From JBBDYQ01 sp035553855 (GTDB lineage Bacteria > Actinomycetota > Thermoleophilia > Solirubrobacterales > Thermoleophilaceae), in assembly GCA_035553855.1 (NCBI GenBank), contig DATMJO010000022.1, positions 7,550 to 71,549 on the forward strand: a stretch of DNA of 64,000 nucleotides, read 5' to 3'. Position 1 is the first letter of the stretch. Each line of letters opens with the position of its first letter. Of this stretch, positions 41,895 to 49,621 are shown piece after piece. The notes below the pieces were generated by a model. The model ran no database searches. It was not told where the DNA came from and saw only the letters and a program-made list of their open reading frames with translations. Made by a program: the position numbers and the translations under genes.

Positions 41895-43205
41895 ATGCTG
41901 CCTGACCTGATCGGGCACGGCCTCGTCCAGCGTGCCGACCTGCCCATCCCGGAGTGGCTGTTCGGCTGGGCCGCGGCGGTGGTACTCGTCGTGTCGTTCG
42001 TGGCGCTGGCCGTGCTGTGGCCGCAGCCACGGCTCGAGGGCGCGCGCTGGCGCGGGCTCCCCGGCGGCGGCGCGGCCGGCTCCCGGGTCGCCGTGGGCCT
42101 CGGCGGCGCGATCGGGGTCGGGCTGCTCGGCGTGACCGTCCTCAGCGGACTGGCGGGCGAGCAGATCGACACGGCCAACTTCACGCCGACGTTCGTGTAC
42201 GTGATCTTCTGGGTCGGGCTCGTGCCGGCGAGCGTGCTGTTCGGGGACGTCTTCCGGGCGCTGAACCCGTGGCGCGCGCTCGGCAGGCTGCTGCGGCTGC
42301 GGGCGCGGCGCCCATACCCCGGGCGTCTCGGGCACTGGCCCGCCGCCGCGGGGATCTTCGCCTTCACCTGGATGGAGCTCGCGCTCGAGGAGGCGATGCC
42401 CCGCAGCCTGGCGATCGCCGCGCTCGTCTACACGGCCCTCACGCTCGCCGCGATGGCGCGCTACGGCGCCGACGAGTGGTCCGAGCGCGGCGAGGCGTTC
42501 GGCGTCTACTTCAACCTCTTCTCGCGCATCTCGCCGTTCGAGGTGCGCCACGGCGTGCTCGGCGTGCGCCCCCCGCTGGCGGGACTCGCCGCGTTCCGGC
42601 CGCAGGCCGGGACGGTCGGACTGCTCGCCGTGATGATCGGGACCGTCACCTTCGACGGCTTCAGCGCGGGCTCGCTCTGGGCGGATCTCGAGCCCGGCGC
42701 GGCCGACGAGACCGCGCGCGTGGCCGTGAGGACCCTCGGCATGCTGGCGGCCGTCGGCGCCGTGGCGGGCTTCTACGCGCTCGGCGTCGCCGGGGCCCGG
42801 ACCGCCGGCGGGCGACTCGACGCGGAGGGGCTGCGGCGGGCGTTCGCGCACTCGCTGGTCCCGATCGCCGTCGCCTACGTGATGGCGCACTATCTGACGC
42901 TGCTGGTGTTCCAGGGGCAGGCGATGGGGTATCTCGTCTCCGACCCGCTCGGCCGCGGCTCCGACCTCTTCGGCACCGCCGATTCCGCCATCGACTTCTC
43001 ACTGCTCTCCCAGAACGCCACCTGGTACCTGCAGGTCGGCTTCGTGGTGGCGGGCCACGTGGCGGCGCTGGCGCTCGCCCACGACCGCGCGCTCGTCGCC
43101 TACCGGAAGGCGAAGCAGGCGGTGCGGTCCCAGTACTGGATGCTTGCGGTGATGGTGGGCTTCACGACACTGGCGCTCTGGCTGCTCGCCTCGGCGAACT
43201 CATGA
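41895..43205 (+). CDS. Polytopic membrane protein of unknown function
   Basis: The 436-residue protein has about nine to eleven hydrophobic helices. Charged or His-bearing motifs lie within or near them (GDVFRALNPWRALGR, FTWMELALEEAMPRS, VAYVMAHYLTLLVFQ, VAGHVAALALAHDRALVAYR). It resembles actinobacterial membrane proteins often labelled 'fenitrothion hydrolase', a label that I would not take as proof of function. It starts directly at the previous stop and overlaps the lipoprotein gene (ATGA). Confidence 0.75.
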   Translation: MLPDLIGHGLVQRADLPIPEWLFGWAAAVVLVVSFVALAVLWPQPRLEGARWRGLPGGGAAGSRVAVGLGGAIGVGLLGVTVLSGLAGEQIDTANFTPTFVYVIFWVGLVPASVLFGDVFRALNPWRALGRLLRLRARRPYPGRLGHWPAAAGIFAFTWMELALEEAMPRSLAIAALVYTALTLAAMARYGADEWSERGEAFGVYFNLFSRISPFEVRHGVLGVRPPLAGLAAFRPQAGTVGLLAVMIGTVTFDGFSAGSLWADLEPGAADETARVAVRTLGMLAAVGAVAGFYALGVAGARTAGGRLDAEGLRRAFAHSLVPIAVAYVMAHYLTLLVFQGQAMGYLVSDPLGRGSDLFGTADSAIDFSLLSQNATWYLQVGFVVAGHVAALALAHDRALVAYRKAKQAVRSQYWMLAVMVGFTTLALWLLASANS

Positions 43206-44104
43206 GGCGCGCGGCCACATTCGCGCTCTTGGCGCTCGCGCTGCTCGCGGGCTGTGGTGGCGAGGGCGCCTCGGGCGGCGGCGAGGGCCCGGCGGAGTCG
43301 AACCGCTACGTGGACCGGTCGAAGCCGCCGTTCGTCAACGCGCTCGACGTCGATCCCTCCGACGATCGCCTGCTGATGAGCACGAACAAGGGGTTCTTCC
43401 GAATCGACCCCGAGAAGGGAACGGCGGAGCGGATCGAGGGGACGGTCAGCGCGAAGGGCAAGTCGTCCCCCGTGGGGACGTTCCTGGCGTTCGTCCCGAC
43501 GGGACCGGACACGTTGATCGGCTCGGGCCACCCGGACCGCGCCGGCAGCGGACTGCCGCAGTTCCTCGGCGTGCTCCGCTCCGACGACGGGGGCGAGACC
43601 TGGGAGGTCACGGCGCGCCTCGGCCTCGCCGACCTGCACGTGATCCGGCCGCTTCACGGGCGCATCTACGCGTTCGACGCCGTGGTGGGGGCGCTGCTCG
43701 TCAGCGAGGACGGCGGCAAGACCTACGACGAGCGCTTCACGCCGAAGAGCCTCATGCTGGACTTCGTGGTGGACCCCGAGGACCCCGACTACGTGCTGGC
43801 CCTCGATGAGAGCACGCTGTTCCGCACCGACGACGGCGGCGAGACCTGGCGCCCGCTCGGCCCGAGCGACTCGGCCCGGCTCGCCTGGCCGGCGCCGGAG
43901 GCGCTGTATCGCGCGAACAGCGACGGGACGGTGCTCGCAAGCGACGACCGCGGCCGTTCGTTCACTGAGGTGGGCAAGCTCGACGGCGAGCCCTGGCGCC
44001 TGAAGGCGCTCGACGACAGGCGGATCTACGCGGCGCTCGCCGACGCGACGATCCAGTTCACCGAGGACGGGGGCAGGACTTGGAGGACGGTGTTCGAGCC
44101 ATGA
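43202..44104 (+). CDS. Beta-propeller lipoprotein with Asp-box (BNR) repeats
   Basis: The 300-residue product has a lipobox (LALLAGCGG), so it is an exported lipoprotein. Five BNR-type Asp-boxes follow: SDDGGETWEV, SEDGGKTYDE, TDDGGETWRP, SDDRGRSFTE and TEDGGRTWRT. The fold is a sialidase/Ycf48-like propeller; catalytic sialidase residues are not evident, so a binding or assembly role is likelier than glycosidase activity. It is co-translated with the membrane protein, which suggests that they act together. Confidence 0.83.
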   Translation: MRRAATFALLALALLAGCGGEGASGGGEGPAESNRYVDRSKPPFVNALDVDPSDDRLLMSTNKGFFRIDPEKGTAERIEGTVSAKGKSSPVGTFLAFVPTGPDTLIGSGHPDRAGSGLPQFLGVLRSDDGGETWEVTARLGLADLHVIRPLHGRIYAFDAVVGALLVSEDGGKTYDERFTPKSLMLDFVVDPEDPDYVLALDESTLFRTDDGGETWRPLGPSDSARLAWPAPEALYRANSDGTVLASDDRGRSFTEVGKLDGEPWRLKALDDRRIYAALADATIQFTEDGGRTWRTVFEP

Positions 44105-45030
44105 CGGGACGCGCGCTCGTCGCGGCGCTGGCGCTCGCGCTCTGCCTGCCGGCGGCGGCGAGCGGCCACGCGCTCGTGCGCCTCGAGGGCTCGACCCTGA
44201 CCTACACGGCGACGGACGTCTCCGACGCCAGCGCACGCAACACGACGACGATCGAGTTGAAGGACGCGAACACGATCCGCATCAGCGACCCGACGGTGAG
44301 CGGAGGCATGGACCCGGGGCACTGCGTCCCGATCACCGAGGCGCAGGTCGAGTGCCCCCGCTCGGGTGTCTCGATCATCCGCGCGGACGTCGGCCTCGGC
44401 GACGACACGGTCGCGCTCAGCGTGCCGATCCCCTCGCAGCTCATCGGCGGCGACGGCTCCGACCGCCTGACGGGCGGCCCGTCCGCCGACCTCATCGTCG
44501 GCGGACGCGGGACCGACACGATCGACGGCGGAGCGGGCGACGACGACATCCGCTCCCGCGACGGCGAGGCCGACCAGGTCGGCTGCGGCGACGGGACCGA
44601 CACCGTCCTCGCCGACACGCTCGACGAGATCCAGGGCGCCACGGGCTGTGAGCGCGTCGACCGCGGCTCAGGTCAGCCCGGCGGCGAGGCGGACACCACC
44701 GCACCGGTGCTCTCCGCATCCGGGCTGAGCGTCCAGCGCGCGTCGCGGCGCCCGTTCACGGTGGTGGCCACGGTCGACGAGCCCGGAACCGTGACGGCGT
44801 CGGCGACCGTGCTCGTCTCAGGCCGCCGCAGGCCGATCCGCCTGCGCGACAAGACCTACCGCGTGACGGTCGCGGGCGGCGGGATCGAGGCGCGCTTCCG
44901 GCTGCCACGCGCCGCCTCCAGGGCGCTGCGCGGGCGCGGGCGGGTCGTGGCGAGGGTGGTCCTCGCCGCCACCGACGAGGCCGGCAACCGCTCGAAGGCC
45001 CGGACGCTGCGGATCAGGCTCCGGCGCTGA
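44101..45030 (+). CDS. Secreted RTX-like calcium-binding repeat protein
   Basis: The 309-residue protein has a signal peptide (LVAALALALCLPAAASG). Haemolysin-type nonapeptide repeats (GGDGSDRLTGGPSADLIVGG and DTIDGGAGDDDIRSRDG, about residues 115-165) are followed by a C-terminal immunoglobulin-like beta domain. Ca2+-dependent folding outside the cell is expected. ATG overlaps the lipoprotein stop. Its end overlaps the convergent GMC oxidoreductase by 17 bases. Confidence 0.82.
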   Translation: MTGRALVAALALALCLPAAASGHALVRLEGSTLTYTATDVSDASARNTTTIELKDANTIRISDPTVSGGMDPGHCVPITEAQVECPRSGVSIIRADVGLGDDTVALSVPIPSQLIGGDGSDRLTGGPSADLIVGGRGTDTIDGGAGDDDIRSRDGEADQVGCGDGTDTVLADTLDEIQGATGCERVDRGSGQPGGEADTTAPVLSASGLSVQRASRRPFTVVATVDEPGTVTASATVLVSGRRRPIRLRDKTYRVTVAGGGIEARFRLPRAASRALRGRGRVVARVVLAATDEAGNRSKARTLRIRLRR

Positions 45031-46624
45031 CCGGCCGCGCCACGTGCGCGGTCCCGATCCGCGGCTGCGCGTAGGAGTCCGGCTGCGGCTCGTCCTCGGG
45101 GGGCGTCTTTCCGAGCAGGTGGAACGCGAGCCTCGTCGCCAGCGCCATGATCGTGATCTGCGGGTTGACGCCGAGCGAGCTCGGCACAGCCGCGGCGTCG
45201 GCCACGTGGACGCCCTCGATCGCCCGCAGCGCGCCGTCCGCGTCGAGCGTCCCGCGATCCGGGCGCGCGTCCATGCGCGCGGTGCCGAGCGGATGAAAGG
45301 CCATCAGCAACAGCTCGCGCGGCCGCAGCTCGCGGCGCAGCGGCGCGGTGTCGCCGTCGAGGAGCTCGCCCACGCCGTCGACCGGGGGATAGACGCGCTC
45401 GGCCCCGGCGGCCCAGTAGAGCTCGCAGAGCAGCTCGATGCCGCGCCGGAACGCCTCGGTGTCGGCGCGGTTCAGGTCGTAGTGGATCTCGGCGCGGCGG
45501 CCGCGCTGGCGCACGGAGCCGCGCGAGGTGTCGGAGACCATCAGGCCGAACTGCGACACGTTCAGGTAGCGGAGCATCAGGTCGCGGTGGCGCTCGCGCG
45601 AGAAGGGGAACGACATCGCGGCGTAGTCCGGCGGGCCGGCGGCCCCCTCGAACATGATCCGCTCGTCGGCGTACTCGTCGATGTAGAACGACTGCGGCAC
45701 GCCCCGCGCCATGTCGATCTCCTCGTCGAAGAGCGCGCGCACGCCGGTGGCGGGGTGGAGCGAGAGGTTCTCCCCTAGGCCCGGCGCTCGGACGCCCTGG
45801 CGGCGCAGGAACAGCGGCGTGAGGATCGCGCCGCAGGCGACGATCACGAGGTCGCACTCGACGCGCAGGCGGCCGCCGCCGCTCGTGCGCGCCTCCACCG
45901 CGCGGGCCCTCCCCCGCTCGGTGACGATCCGCTCGGCCCGGCAGCCGGAGTAGGTGACGGCGCCCGCCTCCCAGGCCTTCGGGACGTAGGTGACTCCGGT
46001 GTGCTGCTTCGCTCCGGTCGGGCAGCCGAACGCGCACACGCCGGAGCCGACGCAGCCGCGCACGTTGCGGTGGATGAAGTCGCCGTGCCAGCCGAGCGCG
46101 TCGGCGCCGCGCTTGACGACGAGCGCGTTGCGCCCGGCGATCTCGGGGGGCACCTGCACGACGTTGATCTCGCGCTCCACCCGCCTGAAGAAGGGATCGA
46201 GCGAGTCCGGGGTGAGTCCGTCGAGGCCGAACTCCCGGGCCCACATCTCGAGCACCGGCGCCGGCGTGCGGAAGCAGGTCCCCGAGTTCACGGTCGTGGT
46301 TCCGCCGACCGTGCGACCCATCGGCATGACGATCGGGACGTTGCCGAGGGTGACGACCTGGCCCGCGTCTCGGTACATGCGGATCGTGCCCTCGCGCGGC
46401 CGGGCGTCGAAGTCCTCGGGGGTGAAGCGCTCGCCGTCCTCGAGCATCGCGACCCGCAGGCCGCCCTCGGCGAGCTCCTTCGCCACGGGAGCGCCCCCGG
46501 CGCCGGTGCCGATCACGCAGGCGTCGAAGCGGACGGTCCGGTCGCCCGCGATGCGGGCGCCGCGCTCGACGCGCACCTCGCTCGGGTGGAAGGCGCCCGT
46601 GCCGTCGGTGTAGGGCTCGGTCAC
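45014..46624 (-). CDS. GMC-family FAD-dependent oxidoreductase
   Basis: The 536-residue flavoprotein has the FAD motif FDACVIGTGAGGAPVAKELAEGG, GRTVGGTTTVNSGTCFR, a Cys-rich loop (CVGSGVCAFGCPTGAK) as in bacterial choline/gluconate dehydrogenase-like members, and a C-terminal FHPLGTARM and GVNPQITIMALATRLA with the active-site His. It lacks a signal peptide. With the small subunit encoded upstream, it probably forms a membrane-linked alcohol or sugar dehydrogenase. The substrate is unknown. Confidence 0.9.
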   Translation of the reverse strand: MTEPYTDGTGAFHPSEVRVERGARIAGDRTVRFDACVIGTGAGGAPVAKELAEGGLRVAMLEDGERFTPEDFDARPREGTIRMYRDAGQVVTLGNVPIVMPMGRTVGGTTTVNSGTCFRTPAPVLEMWAREFGLDGLTPDSLDPFFRRVEREINVVQVPPEIAGRNALVVKRGADALGWHGDFIHRNVRGCVGSGVCAFGCPTGAKQHTGVTYVPKAWEAGAVTYSGCRAERIVTERGRARAVEARTSGGGRLRVECDLVIVACGAILTPLFLRRQGVRAPGLGENLSLHPATGVRALFDEEIDMARGVPQSFYIDEYADERIMFEGAAGPPDYAAMSFPFSRERHRDLMLRYLNVSQFGLMVSDTSRGSVRQRGRRAEIHYDLNRADTEAFRRGIELLCELYWAAGAERVYPPVDGVGELLDGDTAPLRRELRPRELLLMAFHPLGTARMDARPDRGTLDADGALRAIEGVHVADAAAVPSSLGVNPQITIMALATRLAFHLLGKTPPEDEPQPDSYAQPRIGTAHVARPVSAGA

Positions 46625-47055
46625 GGCCGCCCCTCCCGTGCCCGCAGCTCCCGGGCGCGGCGGGCGTTCGCCTCCGCGTCGTAGCCGACCATGAGCATCA
46701 CGCGGTCGTCTCCGTAGTAGGCGAGGAACGCCATGCCCTTGACCATCTCCGCGAGCTGGCGAACCTGGGCCGGGCCGCGGCTCTCCGCTATCTGCAGAAA
46801 GCGCGCGCGCTCCGCCTCGGGCAGCCGCCGAAGCCGGCGGCCGAAGCCGAGGGCGATCGGAGCCACCTCGACGGCGTAGAGGAGCGCGCGTAGAGCGGTG
46901 CGGTTCAGACGCGGCGAGTGCGCCATCCAGCGGTCGAAGAACTCGGCGGCGTCGGTCTCACGGACCGGCGGGAAGACCGGCTCGGGCGCGACGACCGTGT
47001 CGGTCACGCAAGCGAAGATCGAGGCCTCGCGGGGGGCGATCGCCGCGAACCTCAT
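46621..47055 (-). CDS. Gluconate 2-dehydrogenase subunit 3-like small subunit
   Basis: The 144-residue helical protein (FACVTDTVVAPEPVFPPV ... FFDRWMAHSPRLNRTALRALLY ... FLAYYGDDRVMLMVGYD) matches the small subunit that accompanies GMC dehydrogenases. No twin-arginine signal is seen, unlike many homologues. It overlaps the GMC gene (ATGA) and the regulator gene on the other side, giving one operon with the regulator first. Confidence 0.75.
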   Translation of the reverse strand: MRFAAIAPREASIFACVTDTVVAPEPVFPPVRETDAAEFFDRWMAHSPRLNRTALRALLYAVEVAPIALGFGRRLRRLPEAERARFLQIAESRGPAQVRQLAEMVKGMAFLAYYGDDRVMLMVGYDAEANARRARELRAREGRP

Positions 47056-47720
47056 CCGAGCGCCGCCTCCTGGGACGAGGCGAGCTCGCGCACGGCCCGC
47101 GCCGCCTTGGCGCCGTCCCCGGCCTCGATGGCTGCCGCCGCGCGGAGGTAGGGGGTGGCGGGAGTCGCCAGCATCGGGGCGAACGCGTCCGCGTGCTCGA
47201 AGTAGATCTCGCGGATCGAGTTCGTCACGAGGACGAACACGATGTTCCCCGAGGCCTCGACGAGCTCGGTGAAGAACGCGAAGTCGAGGCTCTGGGCGTC
47301 GCCCTCATCCGCCTCGATCCGCGCCGCGATCTCGCCGAGGCGCGCGGCCTGTTCGTCGCTGCGGCGCTCCGCGGCGAGCCTGGCGGCCTCGGCGAGCATG
47401 ACCCGGCGCGCCTCCATGACGGCCCGCAGCGTCCCGGGATCGAAGCGCCCGGCGCGCAGGACGAGATGGGCGAGCACGTCGAGGCCCCCGGCTGAGCGCC
47501 AGTCCCGGACCCGCATCCCGTCGCCCTGGCGGGACTCGACGAGGCGGAGCTGCTCGAGGCGCTTCACGGCCTCCCTCACGGAGGCCATGTTCACGCCGAG
47601 GTCTGCGGCGAGCCGGCGCTGCGTGGGGAGCATCTCGCCCGGCTCGTAGCGCCCGGCGAGCACGTCCGCGCAGAGAAGCCGGAAGACCTGATCGGAGACG
47701 AGCGACCGCTGGACCGGCAT
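47052..47720 (-). CDS. FadR-type GntR-family regulator
   Basis: The 222-residue regulator has a winged helix (VLAGRYEPGEMLPTQRRLAADLGVNMASVREAVKRLEQLRLVES) and a helical FCD effector domain (ARLGEIAARIEADEGDAQSLDFAFFTELVEASGN), with metal-binding acidic/His residues partly recognisable. It likely represses the downstream subunit-dehydrogenase genes. ATG 47720 is preferred to far upstream starts because a TACACT -10 element lies seven bases upstream, predicting a leaderless mRNA. Confidence 0.88.
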   Translation of the reverse strand: MPVQRSLVSDQVFRLLCADVLAGRYEPGEMLPTQRRLAADLGVNMASVREAVKRLEQLRLVESRQGDGMRVRDWRSAGGLDVLAHLVLRAGRFDPGTLRAVMEARRVMLAEAARLAAERRSDEQAARLGEIAARIEADEGDAQSLDFAFFTELVEASGNIVFVLVTNSIREIYFEHADAFAPMLATPATPYLRAAAAIEAGDGAKAARAVRELASSQEAALG

Positions 47721-47727
47721 CCAGGCG

Positions 47728-47748
47728 AGTGTACCGATGTTCGGAACA
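47728..47748 (-). promoter_or_regulatory. Operator and -10 element of the FadR-type regulator
   Basis: The perfect palindrome TGTTC-G-GAACA (47738-47748) lies just upstream of TACACT (complement of 47728-47733). The -10 is seven bases from the regulator ATG. A site here would block RNA polymerase, consistent with autorepression. Binding by the adjacent regulator is inferred. Confidence 0.5.
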
Positions 47749-47785
47749 ATATGGGCCGCGCAACGATGGCCCCTGGCACCTGTTT

Positions 47786-49621
47786 TCAGCGGCGGCGCGC
47801 GGCCCGGACTGCGATCGCCGCGAGGCCCGCCGCTCCGGCGATCAGCCACAGCCAGGTGCGGCTTCCCGAATCCTCCGCACGCTCCTCCCCGGCCGGCGTG
47901 GCCAGCGCCGCAGGGGTCGCCGTGACCGCCTCGGGGGCCAGCGGCTCCCCCCGGCCGGACGCGATGTCCGCGCCCGCGACCGGCGGCTCCGGTCCCGGCC
48001 CGGCCTCCTGCGCTCGGCGCTCGGCTCGCTCCTTCGGCTCCCTGGCGACCGCCGGTGGCGCGGCCCGCGAGCGGCGCGCGGCCCGCTTGCGCCGCACGGG
48101 CCGGATCGGAAGCGGGCGGCGCTCCAGCGCCAGCAGCGCCTGCGCCGTGACCCAGACGGGCGTCTGCGAGCTCGTCCGCGAGTAGCGCACGCTGCCGTTC
48201 GGGGCCTGGAGCGAGCGCAGATAGCGCAGCGGGTCACGCCGGAGCTTCGCGGGGTCGCGGCGCACGGCGACGAGCCCCTGCACCGCCCAGGCCGTCGACT
48301 GGGCGTTGGAGGAGCGGTTCGCGAGCTGCCCGAAGCCGCCATCCGGGTTCTGGGCGCGGCGGAGGTAGGAGACCGCCCGGCGAACGGCCGGAGCACGGCC
48401 GCGGCCCGCCGCGGCGAGCGCCTGCAGCACCGCGCCGGTGTCGTCCACGTCGCTCGCCGCGCCCGGCGCGAACGGGAAGCCGCCGTCCTCGCGCTGGGAG
48501 CGCTCCAGGTAGCGCGCCGCCCGTCGCACCGCCGTCGACCGTGCAGGCTCGCCACCCGCGCGCAGCGCGAGGATCCCGAACGCGGTGAAGGCGACCTGGT
48601 CGTCCCATGATCCGTCGCGCCCGCGACTTCGGATCAGCTCGCGCACGAGGTCGCGCCGGCCGAAGCGCCGCGGGGAAAGACCCGCGGCCCGCAGCACGAG
48701 GATCGTCCGCTCGATGTCGCCCGTGTCGTTCAGGCGCCGAGACCCGGCCCGCAGGTAGTCGATCACCGAGCGCCGCCCGCGCTTCGCGTCGCGCGGGTTG
48801 ACTCCGGCGGACGCGAGCCCGAGCGCCGTCCAGCCGGAGTGGAGCTGGGTCGAGGACTGGCGCGGGCCGCCGCCGAAGCCGCCATCGGCGTTCTGCGCGC
48901 GGTCGAGGTAGCGGACGGCACGGTCGCTCGGCGTCGCGGCGAGAGCCGGGCCCGACGTGCCGAGCGCGACCACGAGCATCGCCGCGAGCGCCGCCGCGGC
49001 GGCGGGAGCGGGCGCTGGCCAGCGCACGTCGAAGCGGCGGCGGTAGCGGCCGACCGCTCGCAGGAAGGCGGGCCCCAGCGCGAGGCAGAAGACGCCGTTG
49101 CCGATCGCATGAGCCAGGTTGTACGGGAGGGACGTCGCGGCGATCACGCCGTACTGCGCGAGCGTCTGGTCCGCCGCGTAGCTCCACTGGTACACGTCCA
49201 TCACCGCGCCGAAGGCGAGTCCCGCGGCGGCGCAGAGGCCCGCCAGCGGGAAGCGGCCCGGCTCGCGCCTCAGGAACGCGCGCCCCAGCAGGCCACCGGC
49301 GATGCCGATTCCGCCCCAGGCGGCCATCTGCCACGGCGTCCACGGGCCCTGCCCGAGGAAGACGTTCGAGGCGAGCGCGGTGACGGCGCCCACCGCGAAG
49401 CCCGGGATCGGGCCGAGCGCCCAGCCGGCGAGCAGGACGATGTCGGTGGTGGGCTTGACGTTGGGGATCGCGGCAAACGCGAGCCGCCCGACGACCGCGA
49501 GCGCGGCGAGCGCCGCCACCAGGGCGAGCACGCGCGCGGGCGGCTTCGAGCGCTCGTACCAGGCGAAGCCGCCCGTGAGCGCGATCGCCAGCACGACGAA
49601 GGAACCGAGCTGCCAGCTCAT
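47786..49621 (-). CDS. ECF transporter S component fused to an alpha6/alpha6-type toroid domain (B12 uptake)
   Basis: The 611-residue protein has three parts. Residues 1-195 carry five to six membrane helices with AIPNVKPTTDIVLLAGWALG and SNVFLGQGPWTPWQM, typical of ECF S components. Residues about 230-520 hold six alpha-alpha repeats of prenyltransferase/squalene-cyclase type (YLDRAQNADGGFGG, YLRAGSRRLNDTGD, LIRSRGRDGSWDDQ, YLERSQREDGGFPF, YLRRAQNPDGGFGQ, YLRSLQAPNGSVRY). A Pro/Ala-rich linker and a C-terminal anchor (TWLWLIAGAAGLAAIAV then RAARRR) finish it. The riboswitch and DUF4430 partners make cobalamin the likely substrate. It is the last gene of the operon; the ATG overlaps the ATPase stop. 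Confidence 0.85.
   Translation of the reverse strand: MSWQLGSFVVLAIALTGGFAWYERSKPPARVLALVAALAALAVVGRLAFAAIPNVKPTTDIVLLAGWALGPIPGFAVGAVTALASNVFLGQGPWTPWQMAAWGGIGIAGGLLGRAFLRREPGRFPLAGLCAAAGLAFGAVMDVYQWSYAADQTLAQYGVIAATSLPYNLAHAIGNGVFCLALGPAFLRAVGRYRRRFDVRWPAPAPAAAAALAAMLVVALGTSGPALAATPSDRAVRYLDRAQNADGGFGGGPRQSSTQLHSGWTALGLASAGVNPRDAKRGRRSVIDYLRAGSRRLNDTGDIERTILVLRAAGLSPRRFGRRDLVRELIRSRGRDGSWDDQVAFTAFGILALRAGGEPARSTAVRRAARYLERSQREDGGFPFAPGAASDVDDTGAVLQALAAAGRGRAPAVRRAVSYLRRAQNPDGGFGQLANRSSNAQSTAWAVQGLVAVRRDPAKLRRDPLRYLRSLQAPNGSVRYSRTSSQTPVWVTAQALLALERRPLPIRPVRRKRAARRSRAAPPAVAREPKERAERRAQEAGPGPEPPVAGADIASGRGEPLAPEAVTATPAALATPAGEERAEDSGSRTWLWLIAGAAGLAAIAVRAARRR

Noticed and set aside
45014..45030. 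Overlap of RTX-like gene and GMC gene as a sign of a wrong stop
   Set aside because: Both C-termini are in good frame and short convergent overlaps are common in compact genomes.
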